A stretch of DNA of 64,000 bases, from NCBI GenBank assembly GCA_933228765.1, contig OW121760.1, forward strand, positions 34,366,585 to 34,430,584. The letters run 5' to 3'. Each line of letters starts with the position of its first letter. Position 1 is the stretch's first letter. This stretch comes from Miltochrista miniata (Eukaryota > Arthropoda > Insecta > Lepidoptera > Erebidae). Under the pieces are notes generated by a model that ran no database searches, was not told where the DNA came from, and saw only the letters and a list, made by a program, of their open reading frames with translations. Positions 41,056 to 51,727 of the stretch are shown in pieces. The position numbers and the translations under genes were made by a program.

Positions 41056-41853
41056 CTACATGATAGAGCACAGCCCCGAAGATTCCCTTCCAGCATTAAC
41101 TGGAGGCTGAATCCAAAACCGTGCTCCTATCAATGATGGCTTTACTTTGAAGTGAATTGGTGGCTCCTCTTCTGGCGGGAGAGGCTTCTCGTCTGCACTG
41201 ACGTGTTCTTGGCGTTGGTTCAGTTTTTTGGACACTAATGCTTTCAAGGATGTGTGGATGTTAATCCTTATGCCGCCAACTGGGAGGGCTTTGGCGGGAG
41301 CACTAGCGGCGTTAAGTCGCAGGTTGCCGTCGATGGTAGACTCTATGGGAGAGAGCCTGTCGACATCGAAATAGTTGTACTGCGTGGAGACGGCAGTTCC
41401 CTCAAACGTGACGACAGGTTCATCGTCAGAGTCGACAGGCTCCTGTTTGATCTTGCGCTCACAGAAGTACTGTCTGTCGCGCTCTGCCCGTGCAGCGCTT
41501 GTCTCGTCGTCCGTGTCGCTGTCTTCCACTTCAACCAGCGACACCGGCTCTTCCATCAGCACCACTTCGTCGGCGTTGTCGTCTTCTACCTTCACTACTT
41601 CCATGTTTCGCGGCTGCTGGCCGTCACCCTTCTCCTTGACCTCGGTGTTTCGCTGAGGAAACAAGTCAATGGACGTATCGCACGTAACTGTGGCGGTGTC
41701 CGAGTCCTCAAAAGATGATTCCAGGAAAGGAATCTTTCCTGGTCTTGCAAGTTTTGAGAACGGAAACTTCGATAAGTGTTGCCTTTCAGTTCTCCTGTTC
41801 TTGCGACGCGCGAGCCGGGATCCTTGAGTTGTGTTGGAGTTTGACGGCGCCAT
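41056..41853 (-). CDS. Array protein, acidic SUMO-motif family, long form
   Basis: The 265-residue intronless protein starts MAPSNSNTTQGSRLARRKNRR, a basic leader shared with other members. Residues 70-110 are acidic. The family core follows: DSDTDDET at 111-118, AARAERDRQYF, and IKQEPVDSDDE at 135-145, a lysine in a SUMO consensus with acidic downstream residues. Then come TFEGTAVS and ESTIDGNLRLNA. The tail after residue 180 (KPLPPEEEPPIHFKVKPS) is not found in the other copies. No catalytic domain is recognised; a nuclear regulator is plausible but is inference. The start is supported by the shared GCCATTTC (complement) context and by a TATA box about 85 bases upstream. The frame is intact. 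Confidence 0.75.
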   Translation of the reverse strand: MAPSNSNTTQGSRLARRKNRRTERQHLSKFPFSKLARPGKIPFLESSFEDSDTATVTCDTSIDLFPQRNTEVKEKGDGQQPRNMEVVKVEDDNADEVVLMEEPVSLVEVEDSDTDDETSAARAERDRQYFCERKIKQEPVDSDDEPVVTFEGTAVSTQYNYFDVDRLSPIESTIDGNLRLNAASAPAKALPVGGIRINIHTSLKALVSKKLNQRQEHVSADEKPLPPEEEPPIHFKVKPSLIGARFWIQPPVNAGRESSGLCSIM

Positions 41854-41934
41854 TTCGTAAATTGTTATAAAAATTTATGGGACGTGTTACTCGGTAGAGA
41901 AATAACAACAGTGTGACGAAAATTTTTGAAATTT

Positions 41935-42075
41935 GGGGTTTATATGCCTTTACGCCCTGTCGCAACCCGCAATGATCCCGGCGAGTCACTGCTTTGTTAT
42001 GGTTAGGTAAAAGCCTCGCTCTTCGTGCAGTCAACAATAGCACAGAAGTCAACGTGGTGGCGCTGGCTAATAGAA
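41935..42075 (-). promoter_or_regulatory. Array-type promoter of the 41.1-41.9 kb gene
   Basis: Minus strand: TATA-like GCATATAAACCCC at 41935-41947, then GCGACAGGGCG, GAAGAGCGAGG, TGCTATTGTTGACTGCACG and a degenerate TGACTTC in place of TGACGTC. Confidence 0.65.
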
Positions 42076-42741
42076 ATTGATAAGATAAATATTTTAATAA
42101 ACCATATCTTAAAGAGATAAGGTAAAATAATAAAACTATACTTAATAAAAAATAAACAAATATTCACCGACATTTTCACACTGCGCTAACTGATCCAAAG
42201 TTAAGCTAGGAATAACCTGATTGTGTTATGATAACCTGCTTGAACTATCTAGCTATCGCGGTTCATGAGAGATACATTTTTGTAAAAGAGTCTATAACTG
42301 TTTCTGTACAGTTCCGTGATTGTACATTCTACTAATTGTTAACATGACTCTTTATGTGTCACTCAGTATACCGTAATATTTTATAAATATAAAATGGAAT
42401 TTTATTACAATTAGCTTTAAATTCATGATCTAACGTCCATTTTTATTAATGGAAGATAAGCTACTTCTTAATATACAGTACTAGAACCAACGGCTGTCTT
42501 TACAATACAACTAACAACAAATCAAAGGTGTAAGTATCGTATAGTTACCACGGCCTATAGTTCAGTGAAAAAAACTGTGTAATGGATTTAGTGGGTACTT
42601 GTAGTAGGAGTACAACCCATTAATACGCGCAATAGGCTACTGGGATTGATTCTTCCAGAGATAGGTGTTGGTTTCCTTCCAGTGTTTAGGTCATGACTTA
42701 CTTCTTGCTGTCTTGATTTGTTCTGAAGATCTGATCGTGTT
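42076..42741. repeat. Array spacer, modules A and B
   Basis: Module A is at 42235-42360 and module B at 42430-42610. A degenerate micro-ORF 3' region (GGGATTGATTCTTCC) follows at 42650. No stem-loop is preserved here. Confidence 0.55.
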
Positions 42742-42795
42742 TCACTGCTCCCTATCTTGCTCCAAAACTTTACCGTAACGACAACCTGCGGACAT
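42742..42795 (-). CDS. Micro-ORF copy, 17 residues
   Basis: Reads MSAGCRYGKVLEQDREQ and stops. Compared with the 36-residue copy at 10504 it has two substitutions in the first ten codons and an early stop, so it is likely decayed. Confidence 0.3.
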   Translation of the reverse strand: MSAGCRYGKVLEQDREQ

Positions 42796-42799
42796 TTTT

Positions 42800-44098
42800 A
42801 TTAATTAAAATTCATAAAAATCCTTTACAGTTCTGAAAGAAAGATCTTCCTATAAGTTCTGTCCATAGTGAACATTGTTTTTTTTTAACCCCTATGGAAG
42901 GAAAGGGATATCTGGAGCGCTAAGCTCCTTATGGAGGTTTATTGTAGGTACCTACTAGCAGACGCCTGCTTTTAAATGTCCTGACATCGTACATTCGTGC
43001 ATTGTAACCATATCAAACTCGCCACAGCAATATAAAATACATTGAAAAATAAGGTGCTTACAAATGTTTAGTCCGGGATATTTCGCTCTCAAACATGCAA
43101 CTTGAGTGTCATATTTTAATATTTTAAAAAGTTACTTCATGTAATAAATAAATAATCTATTTATATCAATACATATAATAAAATCGTAACAGGTCGCTGT
43201 CTGTAATATTATTGGTAAACACCATTGTTCAAGAATTTTTGAGCCGGGGCTCCCAACCATAGGCTGTTGGGCGTTACCTGAGGTTTTTAGTCAGTAGGAG
43301 TCCGGCATAACGTCCATAAGGATTTTCCCTCACGTTAAACAAAACAAAAACAAAATAATATTTTTTTCTTTCATCCACTTCTGAAAGACACCGCGCTGAA
43401 TATCAGAATCAAAAGTAGGTACCTAATCTTAAGACTTCCTTGGGTCATAAGCTCAAATTGTGCCAAGTATCAATCAAATCGATTCAGTAGTTTCGGTGTA
43501 ATACTTATTCGGGATACAGACAAAAAGGAACGGATTTTTTTTACTTTACACAGTATGGCACAGCGTTTTCTTTATACTGTGGTCATCAGTTTGAGAATTC
43601 CCAACAGTTTAAATTTTCAAAGTACCTTTCATGTACTGATTCTCGACCCTCTACAGTTTTATTATACGTAAATGTGTTATTTATAGATAGATTATTTATT
43701 AATGCATGAAGTACCTAATAAAAATATTACGCCTAAATTGCATGCTTAATAGCGGAAGTGAAAGTGAAAATGAAATATCACGAAGTAAATATTTGTAAGC
43801 ACATAATTTTCCATGTATATTATATTTTTTTGACGAGTTCAATACGATCACAATGCACGAGAATATAATGTTAGAATATTTAAGAGCAGCCGTCTGCTAG
43901 TAGTACAATAAACTTCCACAAGGAGCTTAACGCTCCAGATAGACATCCCTTTCCCTTCATAGGGGGTAAGAAAAAAAATAACGTTTCTCATAAAGTTCAC
44001 TATGGTCAGAACTTATAGGAACGTCTTTCTTTCAGAACTGTAAAGAAAAGTTAAATTTAAAATAAATAACCATTTTCTGATGTTTTTTTTTCATAAAA
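42800..44098. repeat. Inverted spacer pair around 43.35 kb
   Basis: 42820-43060 and 43860-44060 are inverted copies of the micro-ORF upstream spacer (CTTCCACAAGGAGC, GACGTCTGCT-like words). Between them lie dispersed repeats (43240-43345 and 43400-43700). This is where array orientation changes from minus to plus. No gene. Confidence 0.55.
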
Positions 44099-44152
44099 AT
44101 GACCGCAGGTCGTCGTTACGGTAAAGTTTCGGAGCATGAAAGGAGTAGTTGA
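44099..44152 (+). CDS. Micro-ORF copy, 17 residues, + strand
   Basis: Reads MTAGRRYGKVSEHERSS. A histone-type stem-loop follows at 44339-44354. An alternative overlapping frame from ATG 44137 is open for 50 codons (starting MKGVVEDDPMSGRMEIYR). Neither is proven to be translated. Confidence 0.35.
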   Translation: MTAGRRYGKVSEHERSS

Positions 44153-44338
44153 AGACGATCCTATGAGCGGGCGAATGGAGATCTACAGGACCAATCAAGG
44201 CAGCAAGAAGCGAGTCATAGAACATAAACACTGGAAGGAAGATCAACAACGATCTCAGGAAGAATTAATCCCAGTAGCGTATTGAAATGAGGCGACGTCG
44301 ACGTAGTGACGTCAAAATTGGCAATAAGTAGCATAAGA

Positions 44339-44354
44339 GGCCCTTTTTAGGGCT
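44339..44354 (+). terminator. Histone-type stem-loop after the micro-ORF
   Basis: GGCCCTTTTTAGGGCT followed by ACAG; the first base pair is a G-U pair. It lies about 190 bases after the micro-ORF stop. Confidence 0.6.
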
Positions 44355-45189
44355 ACAGATATTAAATCGTTTCTAATTAATAATGAGTCGTACTCTTACA
44401 CGTATCTACTAGTTCCATTGAACAGTTCTTTTCTCTGAACGAAACACTTTTGATTGGTTATTAGTTGTATTGGGAAAGACACTCGTAGGTATATTTACTT
44501 GCCAAGTTAGACAATAAAAGAGGTGGCTTATCAAAGGTGGATATAAATAACGTTTGATTAGGGACTCAGAGTTAATTATTAAAAAAATCCTTTAGACACT
44601 CATGAAACATTACAATTTGTTCAGTGACACATAAGTTAACAATTAGTAGGATGAACAGTCACGGGACTGTGCACCAACTGTTATTGGCAGGTTTTAAAAA
44701 ATTGTTTCTCATGAACGTGATAGCTAGCTGATTGAAATTTTCGCAGAACATGTATTATGTATACGAGTACTATTACATCATAATACTTAAAGAAAAAACT
44801 GAATTAAAATAAATGTAAATGGGGCACCCATACAGCACTTGTAATGTTTGCTGTTTATTGCATGGAGATGGCTGTCAGAGCACTTGGTAAGTTTTTGATA
44901 GTTATTTTAGCTCATATACCTACTTATTCTGATGATAAAATTAAGTCTTAGTGTTTTATGTGAAGTCGAAGAAATCAATCAGAAAATTAAATTACTAGAC
45001 TTGACAAATAAGAAAGAAGTATCTGTCAATAATACGCAAGCTTACCCACCCAAGCTTACCACCCTTGTTGTGCCCAGTACTTATACTGGGCACAACATGA
45101 GTACATAACACATATATAGTCACGCCTTTATCCCCGGAGGCGTAGGCAGAGGCATAGTATACGCCCTCATTTCACCTTATAGTTTTATA
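44355..45189. repeat. Inverted array spacer (modules B then A)
   Basis: Module B, inverted, is at about 44400-44590 and module A, inverted, at 44600-44740. A palindrome with 14-base arms is at 45066-45097. No gene. Confidence 0.5.
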
Positions 45190-45506
45190 TCCCACGTAAT
45201 AGGTGGTGAGCCTATTGCCGTGTAAGAGTACATAACGATTACATTTATTACAAAAATCTTAAAAACATCATCTTGTTGTTCGTGTATTCATAGCCTATCT
45301 TATACATACCTTATCTCTTTATGTTATAGATAATCAAAATTGTTATCTTTTCGGTCTGTTAACCACACGCCACCATGATGACGTCTGTGCTATTATTGAC
45401 TGCACGAAGAGCTGCGGTTCTACCTGACCATAACAAAACAGTGACTCGACGAGATCATTGCAGGTTCGAACAGCGTGCACATGTATAAAAACCCCATTTT
45501 TTTAAA
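45190..45506 (+). promoter_or_regulatory. Orphan array promoter, inverted copy of 63690-64000
   Basis: CCCACGTAATAGGTGGTGAG through ATGATGACGTCTGTGC to TATAAAAACCCC (45484-45495) repeats, inverted and nearly unchanged, the region 63690-64000 upstream of the 63.1-63.6 kb gene. The gene that should follow is replaced at about 45507 by a LINE fragment. Confidence 0.7.
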
Positions 45507-45515
45507 GCCTCGCTT

Positions 45516-45923
45516 ATGGCGGCTGCAAACGCGCCCATCGCCAGAGGGGAAACCGCCTCCTCTGTAAGAGGTCGCAAGAAGCGCAGGAGGGGCAGAAGGG
45601 GCCCCCGCACAAAGGACTTGGAAGCCCAAAAAACACCGAAAGACGACCTTACCCATGAGGGCAAACCCGTCCTTCAGCCAGTCGCCGCCCCCGTACTCCG
45701 GGGAGGAAGGGCGAAGGCAACTAAAGTCACGACCGGCTCACAGGCGCAGCCATCCACGTCTGCCAAACAGGCCGAGAGGGGCATCAACCAAACACTCACG
45801 GCTGCACTTAACATCTTGCACGCCATCATTTCGGCCCTTCAAGAGGGCGTTAGCTCCGAGGCGATAGCCCAAATCGCCTTAAAGGGCGTCTTAGAGATGA
45901 TGGCGCACTCCAATGGATTATAA
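45516..45923 (+). CDS. LINE ORF1 C-terminal fragment
   Basis: The 135-residue fragment starts MAAANAPIARGE, with a basic stretch (RGRKKRRRGRRGPR), and ends with a helical tail (LNILHAIISALQEG) as ORF1 proteins of this group do. Zinc knuckles are absent because the 5' part is missing. The ATG is 32 bases after the TATA box of the orphan array promoter, so a chimeric transcript is possible. Its last 11 bases overlap the ORF2 start. Confidence 0.6.
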   Translation: MAAANAPIARGETASSVRGRKKRRRGRRGPRTKDLEAQKTPKDDLTHEGKPVLQPVAAPVLRGGRAKATKVTTGSQAQPSTSAKQAERGINQTLTAALNILHAIISALQEGVSSEAIAQIALKGVLEMMAHSNGL

Positions 45924-47405
45924 CGTGTTGCGTATAATCCATTGGAATGCCCGGGGCCTTAAGGGTAAGGTCGCCCTATTTCGCCCCCTACTGCAGGCCC
46001 ACAAGATTGACGTGGCGCTAATCAGCGAGACGCACCTGGGGCCTGCAGATAAATTGCATCTACCGGGCTTTATCGTGTACCGGAGGGACGAACGCAGTCT
46101 ACAGTCTGGACACCCGATCGCCTTCAGAGGGCTGGCGATAATAGTTCGGCGAAGAATCGTTCACCAGCCGCTAACAACACCTGACACCAACTCGATTTAC
46201 ACGCTGGGTGTGGAGTTGCACATGGGCGGCGCCCACTTGCAACTCTACGCCGCCTACAAGCCACCCGGCCCCACCATAGATGTGGCCGACATAGCATCGT
46301 TAATGCGAACTCCAGCCCCCGTGCTCATAGCCGGGGACCTAAATTGCAAGCACCCAGCGTGGAACTCCGCAGTAACAAACCCTGCTGGTGTTCGACTACT
46401 CGCCGACGCCGAGACTCGGGGGTACTCCGTTTCGGGGCCCGAAGTACCAACCCGGTACCCGGACACCCTAAACCGCGGGGCCCCCGACGTTCTTGACGTC
46501 ATAGTATTCAACAGCCTTCTGAAGGACTCTGTCACACAACAGGTCTTAGATGATCACCTGGGCTCCGATCATCAACCTGTTGTGGTGACCCTCAAACAGC
46601 AACCAGCGCGCGCCGTCCCTCCGGCTCCACGCCCCAAACCGGATTGGGCCCGGTTTGAAGATGCATTGAACAACTCCACGCCCACCCGGCCCATCAACAC
46701 CGCGGCCGACGTGGAAGACCTCGCAGCGAGCCTCAACGCGTGCATCCGTGACGCTCTTGACGCGGCCAAGAAGACCATCCAACGCACCCAGGAGCGACCT
46801 ACCTACGCGACTGCCGGCACACATTTTGAACCTGATGGCCGCCAAGAAGCGTCTACGGAGGCAGTGGCTGAGGACTCGCTGCCCCACGATGAAGACGGAG
46901 CTTAACCGCCTCACGGAGAAGGTCAGGGCCGAGATACGGTCCTACCAAACCGAGAGCTGGGAGAACCACATCGACTCCATCTCCGATGACTGGCCGTCGA
47001 TACATGAACTGTGTCGACGGCTAGCTAACACCCCAGCTCCGGTGCGGCCCCTCCTCCACGAGGACGGTACGCCCCGTTACAGGGCAGCAGACCGAGCGGA
47101 CATCCTTGCCCGCCACCTGGAGCGTCAATTCTCACCGAACCCCACTGACGAACACGCCCATGTAGCAGCTGTCGAAGAGCACATTCGACGATACTTAGCG
47201 CCGCCGATAGCGCCCGACGATCACCCCATCTCCTTCTCGCCCAGAATGGTGCGGCGTGCCCTTCGCCGCGCCAAGAAGAAGAAGGCCCCGGGAGTGGACG
47301 GGATACCCAACTCCGCCCTCCACCAACAGCCGCCCTAGCACGTCTTTTCACTGGCATCGTACGCACCGGGTCCTTCCCTTCCATTTGGAAGGAGAGGCGG
47401 GTGGT
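45913..47405 (+). pseudogene. LINE ORF2: endonuclease and start of RT, frameshifted
   Basis: ORF2 starts at ATG 45913 (MDYNVLRIIHWNARGL), overlapping the ORF1 stop. It encodes an APE-type endonuclease: WNARGL, SETHL, AGDLNCKHPAW, DVLDVIVF and SDHQPVVV carry the expected catalytic Asn, Glu, Asp and His residues. The frame ends at 46905 after a shift near 46795; the true continuation (MAAKKRLRRQWL) is in another frame to 47338 with APGVDGIPNSAL, the first RT block. A second shift leads to ARLFTGIVRTGSFPSIWK before the sequence is cut. The RT catalytic domain is absent. Confidence 0.75.
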
Positions 47406-47407
47406 TA

Positions 47408-48427
47408 TCACGTTGAACGCCATGACGGACAATGGTGTCCGCCAGGTGAGTTTCCCCTGAGACCAGATCATTTTACCACGAAGTGTCCAAAATCGTCAGT
47501 GGTTTTTTATTGTAAATATGCTTAGGAAATAACTCAAAATTGATAGCCAACTTACGGGAATAGCGATATTGTCATTATTTCCTGAGATATTATATAGCAG
47601 ACACCAGTGTCCGTCATGGCCTATGAGAGAGTAAAACCGGTTTTCCTATCGCAGAGGCCGCGCGGGTCACATTGTCGGCCCCTTCCACCACGCGTATTTG
47701 TAACCTAAAGTATTTTTTTAGTATGTGTTGTAAACAATGCACCAACATATATCCGGAACGTGATAACATAGTTCAGAAGTTCATTATTATTTTTTAGCTC
47801 GTGCGGTTGTTACCTACCTATTTTCTATAAGAAAAATAGTTACTTAATTTTGTTTTTATTAACATGCAGCCTTTTACAACTCCTATAGGTATTTACGAAA
47901 AAATATTTATTTTTTAAACATTTTTCTATTAGTTAAACCGAAACAGATTAAACTGTCTTGATAAAAATGCCTTCTTCCAAAAAAAAAATGCCCTACTGAA
48001 CCCATTTCTTATTCAAAATGTACTTGACTATGAGCTATTATAATTCTAACAACTGTCTAATGCTTTATAAAGGCTGAAATTCTGTCTATCTAACTATAAT
48101 ATCACTCAATTGAACAATTCAAAACACTTACTTTACGTACCTAGAATATATTTGACAACAATTTATTGAAAAGCCTGTAATTTCTAAGTCCTTTTGGTTT
48201 TTCTCGGGCCAAGCGGCAAGGAAGTACTGTGGGGCCATGCGGGTCCATTGACGTAATAAAAACAGTCTAATCGCTGTCCGTCGGCCTCCCAGAGGCTTCG
48301 GAAGTGATCAATGTCACGTCAGACACCAGTGTCTGCCGCGGCCTACGTGACCCGGCACATTGGCAGACACCAGTGTCCGCCGCGGCCGACTGGGATATCC
48401 ACGTTTTTATGCCTGGCGTTCAACGTG
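47408..48427. mobile_element. TIR element with CACGTTGAACGCCA ends
   Basis: CACGTTGAACGCCA (47410-47423 region) and TGGCGTTCAACGTG (about 48413-48426) are inverted. TTAA follows the right end and TTAT precedes the left, so a TTAA target (piggyBac type) is possible but not exact. The motif CAGACACCAGTGTC occurs at 47590, 48324 and 48363, with an inverted relative near the left end. No transposase ORF is visible in the 1 kb. Confidence 0.5.
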
Positions 48428-48429
48428 TT

Positions 48430-49237
48430 AAATAGACAATTCAATTCAATTCAATTCAATTTATTGTATTTGTAAACATAGGTACAAAAATTGGTTTTTA
48501 GTTTACAAGTGTAGTCTCTCTATGCTTTGCCAATATAATGGCGTACAAATCTTACAACTATGTTAGTGGTATTTAAATAGTTAAGCGCTACAATATATCT
48601 TATAATACCTACCATGCTTAAACAGTGAACAACTATACAGTGCACACGACAAAACGCATATAATAACCTCGTAACATTAGCAACTGTCATTTAAATTAAC
48701 AAAGTCCATCTCACTTAATTATAATAATATCAAAGTCAGTTAATTATAATATCAAAGTCAGTTAATTATAATATCAAAGTCAAGTCTAATTAATATAACA
48801 ATTCATTTCAATACTAAGTCAATAACGAACATAAAATTCTGATCATGTCAATAGGTACGTATTCAATTTCTCGCATCATCTAATACTCCTGTCTAGCAAG
48901 TATTCAGACACTGTGTAGTAGGATTTAGATAATAGAAATGATGCCAACGCTTTCTTAAATAGGTTTATATCATTACAGTTCAAAATTGCTTTTGGTAGTT
49001 TGTTGTAAAGTTTTGGAGCCATGCCCAAAAAACTTTTTCCGTAAAATACTTTTTTATGCGGTTTGGCACAAATTTTATGTTTATGTCGAGCACTTCTCAA
49101 TGTTTCAAATAGATGAAAATTTGACTTAACGAATAACGCTACCTCGTAAATATATAGGCATGGTAGTGTCAATATATGCAATTCGGAAAACCATGTTTTG
49201 CAGCTGTCAGTAGTTTGCAGGCCACACACTGCCCGCG
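48430..49237 (-). mobile_element. CR1-type LINE 3' fragment
   Basis: The 3' end is an AATTG-type repeat at 48437-48463, which suits CR1/Daphne LINEs. The ORF2 tail lies upstream. A 24-base unit with GTTAATTATAATATCAAAGT is tandemly repeated at 48715-48785 in the 3' UTR. Confidence 0.65.
48876..49229 (-). pseudogene. CR1-type ORF2 C-terminus
   Basis: The 117-codon frame carries LHILTLPCLYIYEVALFVK, APKLYNKLPKAIL and FLLSKSYYTVSEYL, the conserved tail that follows RT in CR1-like LINEs. The upstream RT and endonuclease are missing (5' truncation). The first codons are not a native start. Confidence 0.65.
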
Positions 49238-49239
49238 CA

Positions 49240-50829
49240 CATCGACCTACATTACGTTACCAGTAATTACATAATTCCCTCTCGTTAGCTCTAGTCTTTA
49301 TTTTCAATAAGCTGTGAATATTGCAATTATGTTTTCTTTAGAGATTCAATTCTTTTTTATCATCCGATAAAAATTTAAGTAACGGTTTCATCTAAAATAA
49401 TTGGAACCGATTATTGCCTTTTTTACAAATAATCTATTCATATAATAAAACTGTAGAAGGTCGAGAGTCTGTACATGGAAGATATTTTAAAATTTTTAAG
49501 TGTAGGGCGTTCTCTAATCGATACTGAAGCCGAAAATGTAAATAAAATTTTTGATAGCTGTCTGTCTGGCTGTATCCCGAATAAGTAGGTATCACGCCGA
49601 AACTACTAAACCAATTTCAATGTTACTTGGTTCATTCCGAGCTTATAGTCCGAGGAAGGTTCAAGGATACTTTTGATCTCGATATTTTGCGCGGTTTCTG
49701 CGGGAGAGGGGATGAAGGACAAAATGGATTTTCAGTTGTAATTTCTTAACTCGTATTCCGATTTTAAATATTAGAAAGCACTATTGAGGGTTTTGTAGTT
49801 AAGACATTAGAGACATTTCAACTTTTGCTAAACCTATAATTCTAGGGTTCCTTTGAATGTAAGGGTCATTCTAAACTGGCGAGTTTGCTAAATCATAGAA
49901 GAATTTAAATATTAAGTGAATTGTTTTGGGATAGACTGAATCTTTAAGTTATTTTATGATTAAGCAAACAGGGCAGTTTCACATGCTCCTAGGAGTCTAA
50001 TGATGAAATACCTCCCCTTTCATAGACCTTATGTCTTGTAAACGAAGTTGCGAGGGTAATTTAGTGTAGAATGAATATGCAAGTTACGGTAAAATCTTAT
50101 TTTTACCCAAGGTTTTTCTATGGAAAATGTATAACAAAAAAAACCACAAATCAACATAATGAGAGTATCTCTATAAGCAGCTGTAGTTGACAACACCGGT
50201 ATCAATACGCACCACATACACATCAGTCGTCTAGATCCTATAGTACAAGCTTTATAGCTTAATTTGGGCTAGACGATGTTGTGTGAGAATGTCCAACCCG
50301 CCCAGTCCCAGGTAAACTGATTAGGTAGTTCCCGTTATTCCCAAGTAACGTTTTTCTCCTCTCGGCACGATTGAAAAACGTGACTCAGCCCTGTTTTCTC
50401 TTTACCTGAGTACTTTCTATTGTTAATCTAAATCAACGAAAGAACAAAAGCATGAATAAGCTTCAAGTCGTTTGCTTTAGTAAACTCCTATGTAATTATG
50501 GAACAAATGTTGATCTTTCGTAAAATGAAAATAGTAACCTTGTTTGAAACCCTATTATTGAAAATAGAAAAATGTATTATTGTTTGAAATTGGAAGTTAC
50601 GTGCATTTTGGCCTCTGGAAAAGTAACTCTTTTCGATTTTTATTTATTGATTCGTGATCCAGGGGCCCATTGACCTAATCTTATTGCTAACGAACTAATT
50701 TGCTTATCGTATTATCCTTTGTCAGTTTCAACCAACGACGCTACAAACAGGTATCAGGTGGACATCCTTCCGAGGACTACCCGGGGTCCCGTCCCGACCG
50801 TAGGCAGTGGTAGGGCACGTATGGTTTTA
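49240..50829. repeat. Dispersed repeats, no gene
   Basis: 49440-49740 is the repeat seen at 10965 and 43400. 49960-50060 has ACGAAGTTGCGAGGG (inverse of the 9600 and 11230 repeats). 50220-50300 is a SINE tail. 50307-50760 matches 20275-20560. 50764-50830 is a dispersed repeat that hosts BEL element 2. Confidence 0.5.
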
Positions 50830-50834
50830 GTCAG

Positions 50835-51089
50835 TGTTAGCGCCTAGCTTGCGTTAAACAAACATGTATACTATAATATAGCATATTTTATTAATATTAG
50901 TTTACCTATCGCAACTAGATGGCGATGTACCAAAAATAGAATCGCGGTATGGTTTCGTTGCACTTAAAATATTAATATTATAGTTTTTTGTTGTACAGAT
51001 GAGGTCAAAATTTTATATGAAGTGATTACATTGTTTGAGTTGAACCATTGTATCATTTTCAAAACCTCCACGGACCCCTATTTCGTTCA
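50835..51089 (+). repeat. BEL element 2, 5' LTR
   Basis: 255 bp, TGTTAGCGCC to TTTCGTTCA. It is the same length as the 3' copy and no difference was noticed. Confidence 0.9.
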
Positions 51090-51727
51090 TGGTCCTCCGA
51101 TAGCCGGATGTGGCATCGGATTAAGTTTTTGTGTAGCCTGTGAAGTGGTGCTTAGTGGTACCGCTTGCTACCACCCTGTCTAGGGGACAGTAATTTGTTG
51201 AGGTTACTGTCCTGTCATCCCTACTCAACTCGGAGAACTCTCAAGTGTTTGGGGTTCTACGCGGTAGTGGAACCGAAAGGAAACTTTCGGAGGTGGAGCG
51301 GTGTTAGCAGCGGAACCAAAGTGAAATACTACGTTAGAGGGCGCTGGTGAAGCATAAGGTGATCCAGGAGCAATTTACTTGGAGCAGTGCAGAGCCCTAG
51401 AGATGTCTACTTGTGTGGAAATAGTGAGTGCTATCAAATCGTGAGTACATTTTCATAATAAGTGATAGTCTAGAAGAAAACTTTCAATATTCGACCTTAA
51501 AGTCAAGAGATAAAAAACTTTGAAATAAATTTAGTCATTGTGTGATTTGATTGTTATAGTCTTTAGGTAACTTGTTAATTTAGTACTAAGGTTAGGACTT
51601 GTAATAGTTTTAGGTCATTTTGGTTCAGACGGGGAACCTATGCCCAAATTTTCTTTATGTTAAAAAACTAAAAACACTTGTAAAATTTTTGGCTTTAATT
51701 ATTTGAGACTTATAAAATTAATAAGTC
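51090..51727 (+). other. BEL element 2 leader
   Basis: Primer site at 51090 and about 620 bases of untranslated leader. Short ORFs here look accidental. Confidence 0.6.

Larger units (their letters stand above)
45507..47405 (+). mobile_element. Jockey-like LINE fragment (ORF1 end and first part of ORF2)
   Basis: It begins in the C-terminal half of ORF1 and ends inside the RT domain, where a TIR element takes over at 47408. It is truncated at both ends and carries one frameshift in ORF2. Confidence 0.75.

Noticed and set aside
45463..45475. tRNA-like GGTTCGAA
   Set aside because: It is part of the array promoter (GCAGGTTCGAACAGCG); no cloverleaf can be drawn around it.
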